Assembly (NCBI RefSeq): GCF_045679555.1
Contig: NC_092094.1
Coordinates: 10,844,319 to 10,908,318 of the forward strand
Source: Salvelinus alpinus
Taxonomy: Eukaryota > Chordata > Actinopteri > Salmoniformes > Salmonidae
DNA: 64,000 nt
Direction of reading: 5' to 3'
Below the pieces are notes generated by a model, which saw nothing but the letters and a program-made list of their open reading frames with translations, was not told the origin of the DNA and did no database searches. The position numbers were made by a program, and so were the translations under genes. Position 1 is the stretch's first letter. Each line of letters begins with the position of its first letter. Shown piece by piece: positions 47,401-55,300 of the stretch.

Positions 47401-49974
47401 ACACACACACACCCTAAAATCTTCCCCCAGAGTTTCTAGCTAGACACTCCGGGCCCCAAAGCTCCCACCCCCCCCCCAGCCTGGCCTTCCTAATGAGGGC
47501 TGGCCCCTCGGTGTTTGATCCTGTAGCCAACCCGAGGCTCCCAGCCTCCCTAACACCCCCAGCCTCATGCATATTCAACACCCCCCTCAGACCATACACT
47601 CTCACTGCTCCTGGGTGGACACCACATTGCTCCTGGGTGGACACCACATTGCTCCTGGGTGGACACCACATTGCTCCTGGGTGGACACCACCTTGCCAGT
47701 CAGACAGAAGGGAAGAGAAAAGCTACAGCCGTGTGTCTGTGTCCTGTACGTGTGTCTGTGTCCTGTACGTGTGAAACTACACCATTGATCTGTTCTGTTA
47801 CCTTCCTTTCCGCAGATGTTCATAAATTATTTAACAACTGACGTTTTGGCTTTTCCTACTTTCCAAACTGCAACAAGCATGGAAATCTTTGAAATTAACT
47901 TAGTGTGTCAATAACTATTAAATGCTAAATGATGCTGGTACATAACTGTAGCCATGACTTTTTAAATTCTATACTGTATTATTTAAATGTTTAGAACTTT
48001 TATTTAACTAGGCAAGTCAGTTAAGAACAAATTCTTATTTACAATGACGGTCTACACTGGCTTAACCCAGACAACGCTGGCCCTATGGGACTCCCAATCA
48101 CGGCCGGTTGTGATTCAGCCGGGATTCGAACCAGGGTGTCTGTGGTGATGCGTCAAGCACTGAGATGCTGTGCCTTAGACCACTGTGCCACTCGGGAGCC
48201 CCAAATGGGCATAGCAATCATAATAGTTTGTGCAGGATCATAATAGTTTGTTCTCTCTCTGTCTCCAGGACGGAGGTCTCCTCATCAACAACCCCACAGC
48301 GTTGGCCATCCATGAGTGTAAATGCCTGTGGCCCAACACCCCTGTCCAGTGTGTGGTGTCGCTGGGTACGGGCCGCGTGGAGACGGCTGGCAAAAACAAC
48401 ACCACGTACACCAGCCTCAAGACCAAGCTCACCAACGTCATCAGCTCTGCCACCGACACAGAGGGTACGTCTGGGTCCATGTACCCTCTGATATACACCT
48501 CTGCATCACGTCAGCAATACAAAAATGCTATTAGTCTCATGCACCGAATACAACAGTACAGTTACAGTGAAATGCTTACTTACGAGCCCCTAACCAACAA
48601 TGCAGTTTAAACATTAAAAATAAGTAAGTAAGCAGTTGTAAAATAACAATGTAACTATGTTCTAATGGCCACTTTGATTCTCACCACATTTTCCCAGTAA
48701 GGATGAGATGAAATGAATGCCGTCTGTGGTTGGAGTAAATGGTTTTTATTTAACCTTTATTTAACTAGGCAAGTCAGTTAAGAACAAATTCTTATTTACA
48801 ATGACGGCCTACACCGGCCAAACCCGGAAGATGCTGGACCAATTGTGCACCACCCCTATGGGACTCCCAATCACGGCCGGATGTGATACAGCCTGGATTC
48901 GAACCAGGGACTGTAGTGACACTTCTTGCACTGAGATGCAGTGCCTTAGACCACTGTGCCACTTGGGAGCCCATTAAAACAGGCATACCCACACAGCCCC
49001 TGCATGACTTCAGGTCCACTTCACATCAACACAGCCTATACACACCTTATCTCTGTACACACCAACACAGCCTGAAAGCTACACTGTCTTACGCACTGAG
49101 AGGGCTGAGGTGGTCTCAGTGAGTGCCGTGGTGCTAGGGGAGAGTGTTTTTGAAGAGGAAAACAGGGTTTTAAGCGTGTTAATCTGCTGGTTATAAATAA
49201 CCCCCTGAAAGGGGAGATGGATATAGAGCGGGAAAGATTCATCCCAAATTACAGGAGCACCACAGACACAGCACTCATCTGTTTCACTACTACTACACCA
49301 CTGATACCACAGAGGGCCAGTCGCAGCGCCACAACAGAGGGAATGCAGTTTTAGTTGATCTATAGCTCTAGGGTGGAGTGTTTTTATAATGAGAACAGTG
49401 AAAACAATCCCTCCACCATCTCAGCGTATTTGTGGTGATAATGATTTTATATAGAGCATTGGTTGGGACCCAGAATCCACCACACAGCCTCCAGATTTGT
49501 CGTCTGAAAAGTGTGTTGAACAGAGTCAAAGTCAATGTGTTATGTACTATAATGGCACATGTCTCTTGAACTGAGACTCCCATTCCCACAGTGAGGTAAC
49601 ATTGACGGGAACAGTTTTTCAAAGGTGATGTATTTGTGCCATTTTTTGACCTGTTTTTGTATAACCTTCACACCCCCTCACTATTCTCCCAATCAGAAGT
49701 CCACATCATGCTCGATGCCCTCCTTCCACCTGACTCGTACTTCCGCTTCAACCCTTATATGAACGAGGACATCGCCCTGGATGAGAGCCGTGGTGAGAAG
49801 CTGAACCTGCTGCAGGCCGAGGGTCTGCGCTATCTGGACCGGAACCAGGAGAAGCTGCAGAAAGCTGCCCGGATACTCACCAGGGACAAGACCACCGTCC
49901 AGAGGCTGACGGAGTGGGCCAAGCTCAAACATGACATGTACGATGGTATTCCCATCTTCAACTCCAAGCTGTAG
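12211..49974 (+). CDS. pnpla8: Calcium-independent phospholipase A2-gamma (PNPLA8), complete, nine coding exons
   Basis: Join 12211-13638, 14995-15144, 17260-17411, 17657-17751, 22324-22495, 22727-22784, 23489-23683, 48269-48464, 49697-49974: 2724 nt, 907 aa, against 782 aa in human. The enzyme hydrolyses phospholipid acyl chains in mitochondria and peroxisomes. The N-terminal third is basic then Pro/Thr/Ala-rich (about 170-245), which accounts for most of the extra length. Conserved islands are [15 protein letters not shown] from Met108 (a possible alternative start), [20 protein letters not shown] from 327, and [20 protein letters not shown] from 396. The patatin domain has DGGGTRG at 572-578 (oxyanion loop), GVSTG at 605-609 with nucleophile Ser607, and the dyad Asp751 in DGGLLINNP. 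It ends in SKL, a type 1 peroxisomal signal. The start was chosen because an in-frame TAA lies at 12175. All junctions are GT-AG. Confidence 0.95.
13775..13970. mobile_element. Tc1-like element fragment (intron)
   Basis: AATCAGTGTAGATGAAGGGG then GAACGCGGTATGGTAGTAAG matches the reverse of the family whose ends are at 16072-16589 and 52405-52843. No terminus is left. Confidence 0.6.
14227..14730. mobile_element. MITE with an internal 41-bp tandem expansion
   Basis: The ends CAGTGGAGGCTGCTGAGGGG and CCTCCTGTGG are those of a common salmonid non-autonomous element; an unexpanded reverse copy is at 39225-39398. From 14341 to about 14709 a 41-bp piece (CTGCTCCAGCCGTTACTACG, then AGCCCGTCCTCCCCACTTATT) is repeated nine times, so a minisatellite was born from the element's own sequence. 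The 155-codon frame over it is an artefact. Confidence 0.8.
14731..14994 (+). other. pnpla8 intron remainder
   Basis: Nothing recognisable before the acceptor at 14994. Confidence 0.5.
14995..15144 (+). CDS. pnpla8: pnpla8 coding exon 2, residues 477-526
   Basis: Acceptor GTTCCTAG, donor GTGGGC, phase 0 at both ends. Encodes [18 protein letters not shown] to ETRGAAVK, the conserved helical region before the catalytic domain. Confidence 0.95.
15271..15300. repeat. (CA)n microsatellite
   Basis: Uninterrupted run of 15 CA units. Confidence 0.95.
15475..15532. repeat. Fragment of TATAGTG-CACTAC palindromic MITE
   Basis: CCGTATTCTCTATATAGTGT then ACTACGTTTTGACCAGGGC is half of a palindromic salmonid repeat. 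Other pieces are at 25485-25570, 41165-41222, 44030-44130 and 50366-50420. Confidence 0.55.
15605..15823. repeat. 37-bp tandem repeat, about 6 copies
   Basis: Unit GAGGTGCTGGCTAGCGGAGT then AGAACACTTGGAAAGGA, essentially identical between copies. Confidence 0.95.
15817..15970. repeat. Palindromic MITE joined to the 37-bp array
   Basis: GGAGAGCCGGACACT with GGAGCTC and AATAACCTAATAACCAAC on the left is inverted on the right as GTTGGTTATTAGGTTATT, GAGCTCC and AGTGTCCGGCTCTCC. Pairing extends into TTGGAAAGG / CCTTTCCAA, which on the left belongs to the last tandem unit. Confidence 0.85.
16072..16589. mobile_element. Tc1-like element, internally deleted
   Basis: Inverted ends CACTAAGTGACAAAACATTA and TAATGTTTTGTACACTCAGTG-like sequence are flanked by TA on both sides. 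The 518-bp length is about a third of a full Tc1 element, with only transposase scraps (minus-strand frame at 16132-16365). It is non-autonomous. Confidence 0.8.
16590..17259 (+). other. pnpla8 intron remainder
   Basis: No gene or clear repeat in about 670 bp before the acceptor at 17259. Confidence 0.5.
17260..17411 (+). CDS. pnpla8: pnpla8 coding exon 3, residues 527-577
   Basis: Acceptor GTGTGGCCCTCAG, donor GTACAG in phase 2. Encodes [12 protein letters not shown] to the oxyanion glycines DGGGT, with Arg577 split across the junction. Confidence 0.95.
17657..17751 (+). CDS. pnpla8: pnpla8 coding exon 4, residues 577-609
   Basis: Acceptor CTACTGTCCAG, donor GTATGT in phase 1. Contains the nucleophile motif GVSTG; Gly609 is split. 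Confidence 0.95.
17905..18310. repeat. 34-bp tandem repeat, about 12 copies
   Basis: Unit CAGTCCCATGGCTGACCCAG then GTTCCTGCTCTGCT, with rare substitutions, in the intron after coding exon 4. The tail to 18750 has no gene. Confidence 0.95.
18751..18962 (-). repeat. tRNA-derived SINE, minus orientation
   Basis: Reads TATTTAACTAGGCAAGTCAG to GCGCCACTCGGGAGG, with an inverted B box GGATTCGAACC. It is the reverse of the family at 6266-6475. Confidence 0.88.
19057..19225. repeat. Intronic segment duplicated at 23693-23865, copy 1
   Basis: Shares ordered blocks with the later segment: TTTTAG, CCTAATG, CCCTCACAA/CTCACAAAG, GCTCTAC, TACAGCTGCCACCAA and CCCTAATCC/CCCTCATCC. Both lie inside pnpla8 introns. 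Confidence 0.6.
19226..19720 (+). other. pnpla8 intron, no feature
   Basis: GC-moderate unique-looking DNA with no supported gene. Confidence 0.4.
19721..19840. repeat. 24-bp tandem repeat, 5 copies
   Basis: Unit CTACAGGGCAGGAGACTGTC then TTGT, five perfect copies. Confidence 0.95.
20040..20160. repeat. Salmonid dispersed repeat (GAAATCTTTCAAATACTTTG), copy 1
   Basis: ACTATTTGAAATCTTTCAAA, ACTTTGAGCG and TTGAACCCAGGTCTG also occur, inverted, at 51488-51665. It is probably SINE-derived; the family is not named. Confidence 0.5.
20270..20750. repeat. Degenerate tandem repeat (left half of a split array)
   Basis: Irregular units built from AGTGTTTTATAGTGTCTATT and GATAAGGTGT. The sequence is clearly related to the homogeneous array at 21505-22190. 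Confidence 0.85.
20751..21504. repeat. Probable LINE-derived 3' segment splitting a minisatellite
   Basis: T-rich DNA with AAGTGGTGGATCAGATTTAA, AATTGTCTGCATCGTTTCCA and TTTATGGCCTTTAATG blocks, similar to a dispersed fish repeat I associate with LINE 3' regions. No reading frame is seen. It sits between two arrays with a common unit. Confidence 0.45.
21505..22190. repeat. 34-bp tandem repeat, about 20 copies
   Basis: Unit TAAGGGGTAGGGTTTGTTTT then ATAGTGTCTAGTTA, nearly identical throughout. A block near the right end has GGGGCAGGG, and the last units lose two bases. It ends about 130 bp before coding exon 5. Confidence 0.95.
22324..22495 (+). CDS. pnpla8: pnpla8 coding exon 5, residues 609-666
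   Basis: Acceptor TCTCACTCTGTCAG, donor GTCAGT in phase 2. Encodes [18 protein letters not shown] to [10 protein letters not shown]. Confidence 0.95.
22727..22784 (+). CDS. pnpla8: pnpla8 coding exon 6, residues 666-685
   Basis: A 58-nt micro-exon encoding (K)[19 protein letters not shown]. Acceptor TTTTCTCCCACAG, donor GTGAGT, ending in phase 0. Confidence 0.93.
22785..23488 (+). other. pnpla8 intron between coding exons 6 and 7
   Basis: 700 bp without a recognised repeat or gene. Confidence 0.5.
23489..23683 (+). CDS. pnpla8: pnpla8 coding exon 7, residues 686-750
   Basis: Acceptor CTTACCACCAG, donor GTAAGA, 65 whole codons. Encodes [11 protein letters not shown] to [16 protein letters not shown]. 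The first codon is Met where the human protein has Val. Confidence 0.95.
23693..23865. repeat. Intronic segment duplicated at 19057-19225, copy 2
   Basis: Diverged partner of the segment after coding exon 4; it starts within ten bases of the coding exon 7 donor. Confidence 0.6.
23885..25013. repeat. Transposon-derived repeat with terminal foldback
   Basis: ATGCTGATTGGTTATAAACC and CCAGCCGGTGTCTATTCCAC are blocks I recognise from a dispersed fish repeat. At 24877-24919 GTATAAAAGTGATAATGCCC and GTTTGGAGGATATA are inverted at 24968-25013 as TATATCCTCCAAAC and GCATTACCACTT. No frame is intact. Confidence 0.5.
25014..27400 (+). other. pnpla8 intron 8, left part
   Basis: No gene. It holds a fragment of the TATAGTG/CACTAC MITE at 25485-25570 (CCCTAAATAGTGCACTACTT, TTTGACCAGAG, GGAAATAGGGTGG), a CA run at 26059-26092, and otherwise unique-looking DNA. 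Confidence 0.5.
26059..26092. repeat. (CA)n microsatellite
   Basis: 17 CA units. Confidence 0.95.
27401..39020. repeat. Giant G-rich 22-bp minisatellite, about 11.6 kb
   Basis: Unit GGGCTGGGGGAG then AAGTGGAGGA, about 520 copies, with variants GGGCTAGGGG, GGCCTAGGGG, GAGGTGG, AAGTAGAGG and truncated 14-bp units (GGGCTGGTGGAGGA). Nineteen of the 22 bases are purines on the plus strand, which is the sense strand of pnpla8. Left, middle and right zones differ in dominant variant: GGCCTAGG with AAGTGG at 27540-27780, GGTGG with AAGTAG at about 28800-30800, GGGCTGGGGG further right. Blocks are themselves duplicated. The unit has no stop and 22 is not a multiple of 3, so all three plus frames stay open; the Trp/Arg/Gly/Glu-rich frames here are not genes. 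Confidence 0.97.
39225..39398. mobile_element. MITE, unexpanded copy of the 14227-14730 family (reverse)
   Basis: Begins CAGGAGGTGGGTGGCACCGT and ends AGCAGCCTCCACTG. The middle CATCAAACTCATGGGTTCC corresponds to CATCAAACACATGGAAACC of the other copy. Confidence 0.8.
39401..39426. repeat. (CA)n microsatellite
   Basis: 13 CA units directly abutting the MITE end. Confidence 0.95.
39514..40040. repeat. 52-bp tandem repeat, about 10 copies
   Basis: Unit CTGCCTCCCTCCATCACTCT, CTCTATCCCTAACCCCCTTA, TCCCTCACAGTA. Each copy carries a polypyrimidine stretch ending CACAG, a splice-acceptor-like string. The CCCTAACCC is not telomeric, since it is embedded in the 52-bp unit. Confidence 0.95.
40041..42006 (+). 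other. pnpla8 intron 8, middle
   Basis: No gene. It contains a MITE fragment at 41165-41222 (GGGCACTATATAGGGAATAG), GA-rich DNA at 41390-41458 and an AT run at 41459-41490. Confidence 0.45.
41459..41490. repeat. (AT)n microsatellite
   Basis: 16 AT units after a GA-rich stretch. Confidence 0.95.
42009..43107 (+). mobile_element. Tc1-like transposon, full length but degenerate
   Basis: 1.1 kb with ends CACTATATATACAAAA and TTTTGGGCATGTAGTG, a TA duplication at 42007-42008 and 43108-43109, and a decayed transposase inside. The left inverted repeat is damaged relative to the right one. Confidence 0.85.
42151..43066 (+). pseudogene. Tc1 transposase pseudogene
   Basis: Starts ATGCCACC and soon hits an in-frame TAA. 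Recognisable pieces are [19 protein letters not shown] DNA-binding helix sequence, [14 protein letters not shown], and [21 protein letters not shown] and [18 protein letters not shown] catalytic-core sequence near 42870-42910, spread over several frames. It was a DDE-type cut-and-paste transposase and is inactive now. Confidence 0.8.
43110..43797 (+). other. pnpla8 intron 8, no feature
   Basis: No repeat or gene recognised. Confidence 0.4.
43798..43935 (-). repeat. HpaI-type SINE, minus orientation
   Basis: GGGAACAGTGGGTTAACTGC carries the HpaI site GTTAAC. It continues TCAGATTTTTACCTTGTCAG, GGGATTTGAACCAGCAACC (inverted B box) and GGCTACTGGCCCAACACTC. This family is restricted to salmonids. 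Confidence 0.88.
44030..44130. repeat. TATAGTG-CACTAC palindromic MITE copy
   Basis: AAAGTGCACTACTTTTGACT then AGGGCCCTGGTCAAAAATAG form an imperfect palindrome about GGTCCATAGGGCCC. DNA on to 44530 has nothing recognisable. Confidence 0.65.
44890..45820. mobile_element. Solo LTR inserted in the Tc1 element
   Basis: 931 bp beginning TGTTACG and ending CGTAACA, flanked by the perfect 5-bp duplication CCAAG (44885-44889, 45821-45825). A TATA box (GCTATAAAAGCC near 45068) and an AATAAA (near 45688) give the usual U3-R-U5 order on the plus strand, with GA-rich DNA between. No internal domain or second LTR is present, so the element was lost by LTR-LTR recombination. The superfamily cannot be decided from an LTR alone (Gypsy-like or endogenous-retrovirus-like). 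Confidence 0.85.
45830..46905 (+). pseudogene. Tc1 transposase pseudogene (right part)
   Basis: The best preserved piece is the frame at 46543-46929: [20 protein letters not shown] is the DDE core around the second Asp, followed by [16 protein letters not shown]. Upstream, TAVQ-like helix-turn-helix sequence and RKTTTKGHQ-like segments occur in broken frames. It cannot make enzyme. Confidence 0.8.
46967..47602 (+). repeat. pnpla8 intron 8 with Tc1/mariner-type fragment (about 47055-47240)
   Basis: CCTTCAAAAAGTATTCACAT, CCCTTTGACTTATTCCACAT and CAATACCCCAAAATAACAGG are blocks of a dispersed fish mariner-like repeat. The rest is C-rich, low complexity (47270-47300, 47460-47480) and CA-rich (47330-47412). 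Confidence 0.5.
47603..47695. repeat. 22-bp tandem repeat, about 4 copies
   Basis: Unit GCTCCTGGGTGGACACCACA then TT. It is unrelated in sequence to the large 22-bp array. A pair of 19-bp TGTGTCTGTGTCCTGTACG repeats follows at 47733-47770. Confidence 0.9.
48000..48202 (-). repeat. tRNA-derived SINE, minus orientation
   Basis: TTATTTAACTAGGCAAGTCA to CACTCGGGAGCCCC, ending about 65 bp before coding exon 8. Confidence 0.88.
48269..48464 (+). CDS. pnpla8: pnpla8 coding exon 8, residues 751-816
   Basis: Acceptor CTCTGTCTCCAG, donor GTACGT in phase 1, after the 24.6-kb intron. Begins with the catalytic Asp751 ([18 protein letters not shown]) and ends SSATDTE. Confidence 0.95.
48742..48972 (-). 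repeat. tRNA-derived SINE, minus orientation
   Basis: Same family as 48000-48202, in the next intron. The TTTATTTAAC tail motif is duplicated (ATTTAACCTTTATTTAAC). Confidence 0.88.
48973..49696 (+). other. Last pnpla8 intron, right part
   Basis: No gene or clear repeat seen before the acceptor. Confidence 0.5.
49697..49974 (+). CDS. pnpla8: pnpla8 coding exon 9, residues 816-907 and stop
   Basis: Acceptor TTCTCCCAATCAG. Encodes [20 protein letters not shown] to PIFNSKL, then TAG at 49972-49974. Confidence 0.95.
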
Positions 49975-50132
49975 AGGAGTAGGTCTCAGACTCCACCACC
50001 ACACAACACTAACTTCACCTAAAACTCTCTCCTAACACTGAATCATACATAGAATAATATAATGTATATGTTAGTCTCTGTGGTTGTAGACAGTGTATTT
50101 TAGATTGGTAGAATACGTTTATTGTTGTGTTT

Positions 50133-50226
50133 TTACTGCACCCATGTATGTGTTACTGCACCCATATATGTGTTACTGCACCCATGTATGTGTTACTGCA
50201 CCCATGTATGTGTTACTGCACCCATT
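50133..50226. repeat. 20-bp tandem repeat, about 4.5 copies
   Basis: Unit TACTGCACCCATGTATGTGT, 160 bp past the pnpla8 stop and therefore probably in the mature 3'UTR. Confidence 0.9.
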
Positions 50227-51487
50227 TGACAGTGACTGTTCGTATGCTCTGGCAACACTTGGAGGGAGAGCGAGGTCTGGCAACATCAACAGAATGTTTC
50301 TTATTATCATACTCTGTAAGCCAGAGTAGATAACTTACCAATACCCCACTAATAGATCTATATAGGGCTCTGGTTAGAAGTAGTGCGTTATATAGGAGAT
50401 GGGATGCTATTTGGAACACAACCGGTTTCCTCTTCTGACGACTGGACTGACTGTTCTCCAATGAAGCACTTTTTCACCTTTTAAAAAGAACAAAAGATCA
50501 CAACCATTTATATCCTGACGCTGTATAAGAGATATATCTGGGATATATTTTGGATTTAAATATCTTTTTCGTTTTTTAACTTTTGACTTGAACCTAATCT
50601 GCCACCAATAACTTCATTTTAAGGGTTAGGACCATAAACAAACATATACCATTTTGGGGGGGGTTAACTATCTTGTCATGTCCAACGGTTGGATGTCAAG
50701 GTTTTACTTGAATGTATGCCTCAGAGAAAGATTAATGGCTGGTCACTTGACATTTCTGTTTCTAGTACTTTTTAACACCAATGCAGCTAGTGGTCCTTCA
50801 TTTGATTGTTTTAATGTTGACGGTGATATTGGTAAATACATCAGGGTACAACTTTTTTGACATATACTATATAAATTGTTTATTAAAAAATGTACCATGG
50901 TATTTAGAGGAAGATGTTAGCCACTGACCTGGCTAGTTCGCACATACGGCTGCTTTAAATCAGAGTAGGGTCCTAATCAGGATCTATGGCTTATGTAGCC
51001 TATAAGCTGCAAAATGTTCACTCCTCTCTTGTTTGATTTTAAGAATGCGTTACAGAACAATGACTTGACTGTTGTATTACTATTGTGAAATTGTAGATAT
51101 AGTTTGAAATGCATTAAGATTTAAAATGCTCCTGAATGAAGTCTTTTGACGCTGTATTATTTAGATTTAAATCCATGCTGCTTTTATTTTTTGTTTTTTT
51201 GTTTAGTCATTTTTATCCTTCTAATTTATTTGCATGAGCGATGCTGATGTTATGCATCCACTAATAACAGGTTAGGAACACTTTCCTATCTCCAATTTGC
51301 TGTTTTCCAGACATGGGTTCAAGTACTATTTAAAACACTTAAATAAATTGAACGGGATCTTTAGCACATACAAATTCAGGACGTATTTTACGAATTGGCT
51401 TTCGTTACATATTCTACGAAATGGGTGCTGTTGTTGTACACGAGCGCTACTTTCAAAACTACTGGCTGAATTGACACAACCTTGTAT

Positions 51488-51665
51488 AACGCATTTTTTA
51501 AAGCTGTGCTTGATTGAGCTTGCATGGCACAATAGAACCAATAGGATAGTCCCAAAATGGCAAACCCTGCCCACCCACACTCCAGGAAGGCTAAAGCAAA
51601 TGCTCAAAGTATTTGAAAGATTTCCAATAGTATTTGAACCCAGGTCTGTTATCTCCATCCTAGCT
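51488..51665 (-). repeat. Salmonid dispersed repeat, copy 2 (reverse of 20040-20160)
   Basis: TTGAAAGATTTCCAATAGTA, TTTGAACCCAGGTCTG and TGCTTGATTGAGCTTGCATG are the inverted blocks of the repeat near 20100. Probably SINE-derived. Confidence 0.55.
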
Positions 51666-51903
51666 ACCCTGAAGTGCTGTTTCCCCTGTGCTATGCTATT
51701 GTCTGCCATGTTGTGGTATTATTACTGTTAGTTTGAATCATGCCGGTGTAGCAGAGGGATTGTATTCTATTATAGGCTGCTGCTTACTGCACTGCTACTG
51801 TTGCTCAGGAACTGTTACAGTAGTGCTGTGGCAAGTGAATGATGATGACATAGCTTAAAGATCTTACACAGCATAGACTCATTTCAACTGTCAAACCTGA
51901 GTC

Positions 51904-52000
51904 CTGTATTCATCAAGCATCTCAGATTAGGAGTGCTGGTCTAGGATCAGGTCCTCTCTCCAGATAATCTAATTCATTACGGTCAGAAAGTCAAATGATG
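51904..52000. repeat. Palindromic MITE, partial second copy of 2241-2386
   Basis: TATTCATCAAGCATCTCAGA, AGGAGTGCTGGTCTAGGATC. Only the left arm is well kept. Confidence 0.5.
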
Positions 52001-52404
52001 ATCAGTAGTCTATAGTACCCTACCAAGCAAGAAGGCAGTATACTACTCTGAAATGTTTTAAATAGGGTCCCAGGTTGATGACTGTGTAGTCAGGATGATG
52101 TCTTCATCACTCCTGAGGGACCGAAGGCAAGATGGACAGAGATATTGACTTGATTTGTTTTAATTACCATTCTCCTATTGATCCGATGTAAGCAGTGTGT
52201 GTGTGTTGAACATGTATATTGTGTAATTAAAATGCATCACTGAAACACTCTGACACTTTGTCTTGTTTATTATGTAATTATCTGAGTACTGCTGTTCTTT
52301 TCCCCCATTAACAGACAACTTGTTCATCGTTCATAAAGAATGAAGTGTACGTCCTTGATGTTTTTACATGGGTGATACAGCACATGCACACGGCACCACT
52401 TATA

Positions 52405-52843
52405 TAAACTGACTGTATAAAACGTTAGGAACACCTTCTTAAAATTGAGTTGCACCCCTTTTTGCCCTCAGAACAGCCTCAATTCCTCCGGGCATGGACT
52501 CTACAAGGTGTCGAAAGCGTTCCACAGGGATGCTGGCCCATGTTAACTCCAATGCTTCCCTCAGTTGGGTCAATTTGGCTGGATGTCCTTTGGGTGCTGG
52601 ACCATTCTTGATACACACGGGAAACTGTTGAGTGTGGAAAAACCCAGCAGCATTGCAGTTCTTGACACTTGACACTGACTCAATTGTCTCCAGGCTTAAA
52701 AACCCTTTAACTTCTCTCCTCCCCTTCATCTACACTGATTGAACTGAATTTAACAGGTGACATCAATATGGGATCATAGCTTTTACCTGGTCAGTCTGTC
52801 ACGGAAAGAACAGGTGTTCCTAATGCTTTCTATACTCTGTGTA
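52405..52843. mobile_element. Tc1-like element, internally deleted, second copy
   Basis: Ends near ACTGACTGTATAAAACGTTA and CTAATGCTTTCTATACTCTG. The body (CTTTTTGCCCTCAGAACAGC) matches 16072-16589 closely. DNA from 52844 to 53265 has no gene but contains a run of 18 or more C at about 53145-53162. Confidence 0.8.
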
Positions 52844-53265
52844 TTTCACTGCTATGTAAATACATGCTGATTACCTACACTTCTACCCTGGTGGTTCAAT
52901 TTACTGGGCTTCCACTAATATTATGGAGGATTCAGACTGAGTATATATTCATACTACTAACTACAGACGCACCTGAGGAAACACCAGCTGGTGAGTGCAA
53001 GTTTGAAGGTAATTCGAAGCCGTTTTCCCTACCCAGCTGCACCACATATGCGACTCAAAGGAGAAGGTGAGATGACTGTGCAAGGCTGTGCTTAGACACC
53101 TGGGTAACCGAGACAGCTGCTACCCGGTGATGTATCACATTCTCCCCCCCCCCCCCCCCCCCTCATCCCTAGAGCATAAACACCGGGCGGCCACAGACCG
53201 CTCTGTCCTCGATTGTTGCTGCTTACATGCATGGAGGCACAGGGAAGGCCCCACAACCACCCCAC

Positions 53266-53765
53266 CGCCATAATGTCTTATACACTTAGTTCTCGTTCCA
53301 CATAGTGAGAAACGGCTACAGGAAATGACACCATAATGTCTTATATACAGTAATCGTTTCATATAGTGAGAAACGGCTACAGGAAATGACACCATAATGT
53401 CTTATACACAGTAATCGTTCCATATAGTGAGAAACGGCTACAGGAAATGACACCATAATGTTTTATATACAGTAATCGTTCCATATAGTGAGAAACGGCT
53501 ACAGGAAATGACACCATAATGTCTTATATACAGTAATGGTTCAATATAGTGAGAAACGGCTACAGGAAATGACACCATAATGTCTTATATACAGTAATCG
53601 TTAAATATAGTGAGAAACGGCTACAGGAAACGACATCATAATGTTTTATATACAGTAATCGTTCCATATAGTGAGAAACGGCTACAGGAAATGACACCAT
53701 AATGTCTTATATACAGTAATCGTTCCATATAGTGAGAAACGGCTACAGGAAACGACACTATAATG
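53266..53765. repeat. 61-bp tandem repeat, about 8 copies
   Basis: Unit TAATGTCTTATATACAGTAA, TCGTTCCATATAGTGAGAAA, CGGCTACAGGAAATGACACCA; the first copy is 63 bp and most diverged. Confidence 0.93.
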
Positions 53766-53810
53766 TCTGGCCCAGAGGCTACAGGTAGATTGCTCCACAT
53801 ACACAAGCCA

Positions 53811-54505
53811 CTGTGCAACAGTTACAGCCCTCCCACTGTGCTACAGTTACAGCCCTCCCACTGTGCTACAGTTACAGCCCTCCCACTGTGCTACAGTTAC
53901 AGCCCTCCCACCGTGCTACAGTTACAGCCCTCCCACCGTGCTACAGTTACAGCCCTCCCACCGTGCTACAGTTACAGCCCTCCCACCGTGCTACAGTTAC
54001 AGCCCTCCCACCGTGCTACAGTTACAGCCCTCCCACCGTGCTACAGTTACAGCCCTCCCACCGTGCTACAGTTACAGCCCTCCCACCGTGCTACAGTTAC
54101 AGCCCTCCCACCGTGCTACAGTTACAGCCCTCCCACCGTGCTACAGTTACAGCCCTCCCACCGTGCTACAGTTACAGCCCTCCCACCGTGCTACAGTTAC
54201 AGCCCTCCCACCGTGCTACAGTTACAGCCCTCCCACCGTGCTACAGTTACAGCCCTCCCACCGTGCTACAGTTACAGCCTTCCCACCGTGCTACAGTTAC
54301 AGCCCTCCCACCGTGCTACAGTTACAGCCCTCCCACTGTGCTACAGTTACAGCCCTCCCACCGTGCTACAGTTACAGCCCTCCCACCGTGCTACAGTTAC
54401 AGCCCTCCCACCGTGCTACAGTTACAGCCCTCCCACGTGCTACAGTTACAGCCCTCCCACCGTGCTACAGTTACAGCCCTCCCACTGTGCTACAGTTACA
54501 ACCCT
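53811..54505. repeat. 25-bp tandem repeat, about 28 copies
   Basis: Unit GTGCTACAGTTACAGCCCTC then CCACC, nearly perfect. The stop-free unit keeps all three plus frames open for 225-252 codons; these are not genes. Confidence 0.97.
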
Positions 54506-54669
54506 CAGTAATTGGGTTTAGACGTAATCACACTCATTAAGATAATATTTATAGACATGCCAGACGTTAATGCCAGGTGATGCCGTCATATAAATAAAAT
54601 TACTGTCCATGCCCAATCTAGTAATTATGTTTCTATGGGTGCAGCCTAGATGCCTGGCACAGATCGTAA

Positions 54670-54807
<138 letters not shown>

Positions 54808-55300
54808 AGTACACTCAGGTCAGGTCTTTGCCCCCCCTGTGTGTAAACATAGTTAGGCTGACTGTAGAGGCTGTCTGCGGCTCAGTTGAGAGGTAGTAAT
54901 GAAATTACTGATCTGAGGGAATGCATCCTCCTCTGAGATGTAAACTGAATTGACTGGTGGACTTGTTTCAACGCAATAATCGCATTAGTGATTTGATTTC
55001 TTTGCACCGTTTGGGCATAGTATCAAGCCTCTAGGGCTAGCTACCTGTGATTGCATTTCAATGGCGCCTCTCAAATAAACTCTGACTGTGCTGCGCCTCG
55101 CCCTTTTTAGATTGATTTTGAGAACACATCTTGCGGTGGGTTTAGATGTGTTGTGTTGTTCCCTCCCTTCCATCTGAACACTTATGTACTGTTGTTGTTT
55201 ACGCTTGGGGTGTCACTGCTACTCAATCATGCCTGGGATTCAGCCCAAGTGAATATCCTTGCTCGTTAGCTCTTAATTTATTTTGAAGTCAATATTGGAT

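Larger units (their letters stand above)
49975..52404 (+). other. pnpla8: pnpla8 3'UTR and downstream DNA
   Basis: Candidate poly(A) hexamers are ATTAAA at 50882-50887, AATAAA at 51342-51347 and ATTAAA at 52226-52231; which one is used cannot be told. Embedded repeats are a 20-bp tandem array (50133-50226), a MITE piece (50366-50420), a SINE-like segment (51488-51665) and a palindromic MITE copy (51904-52000). Confidence 0.45.

Noticed and set aside
53763..54540. Three overlapping 225-252 codon frames
   Set aside because: Artefacts of the 25-bp tandem unit; periodic in every frame.
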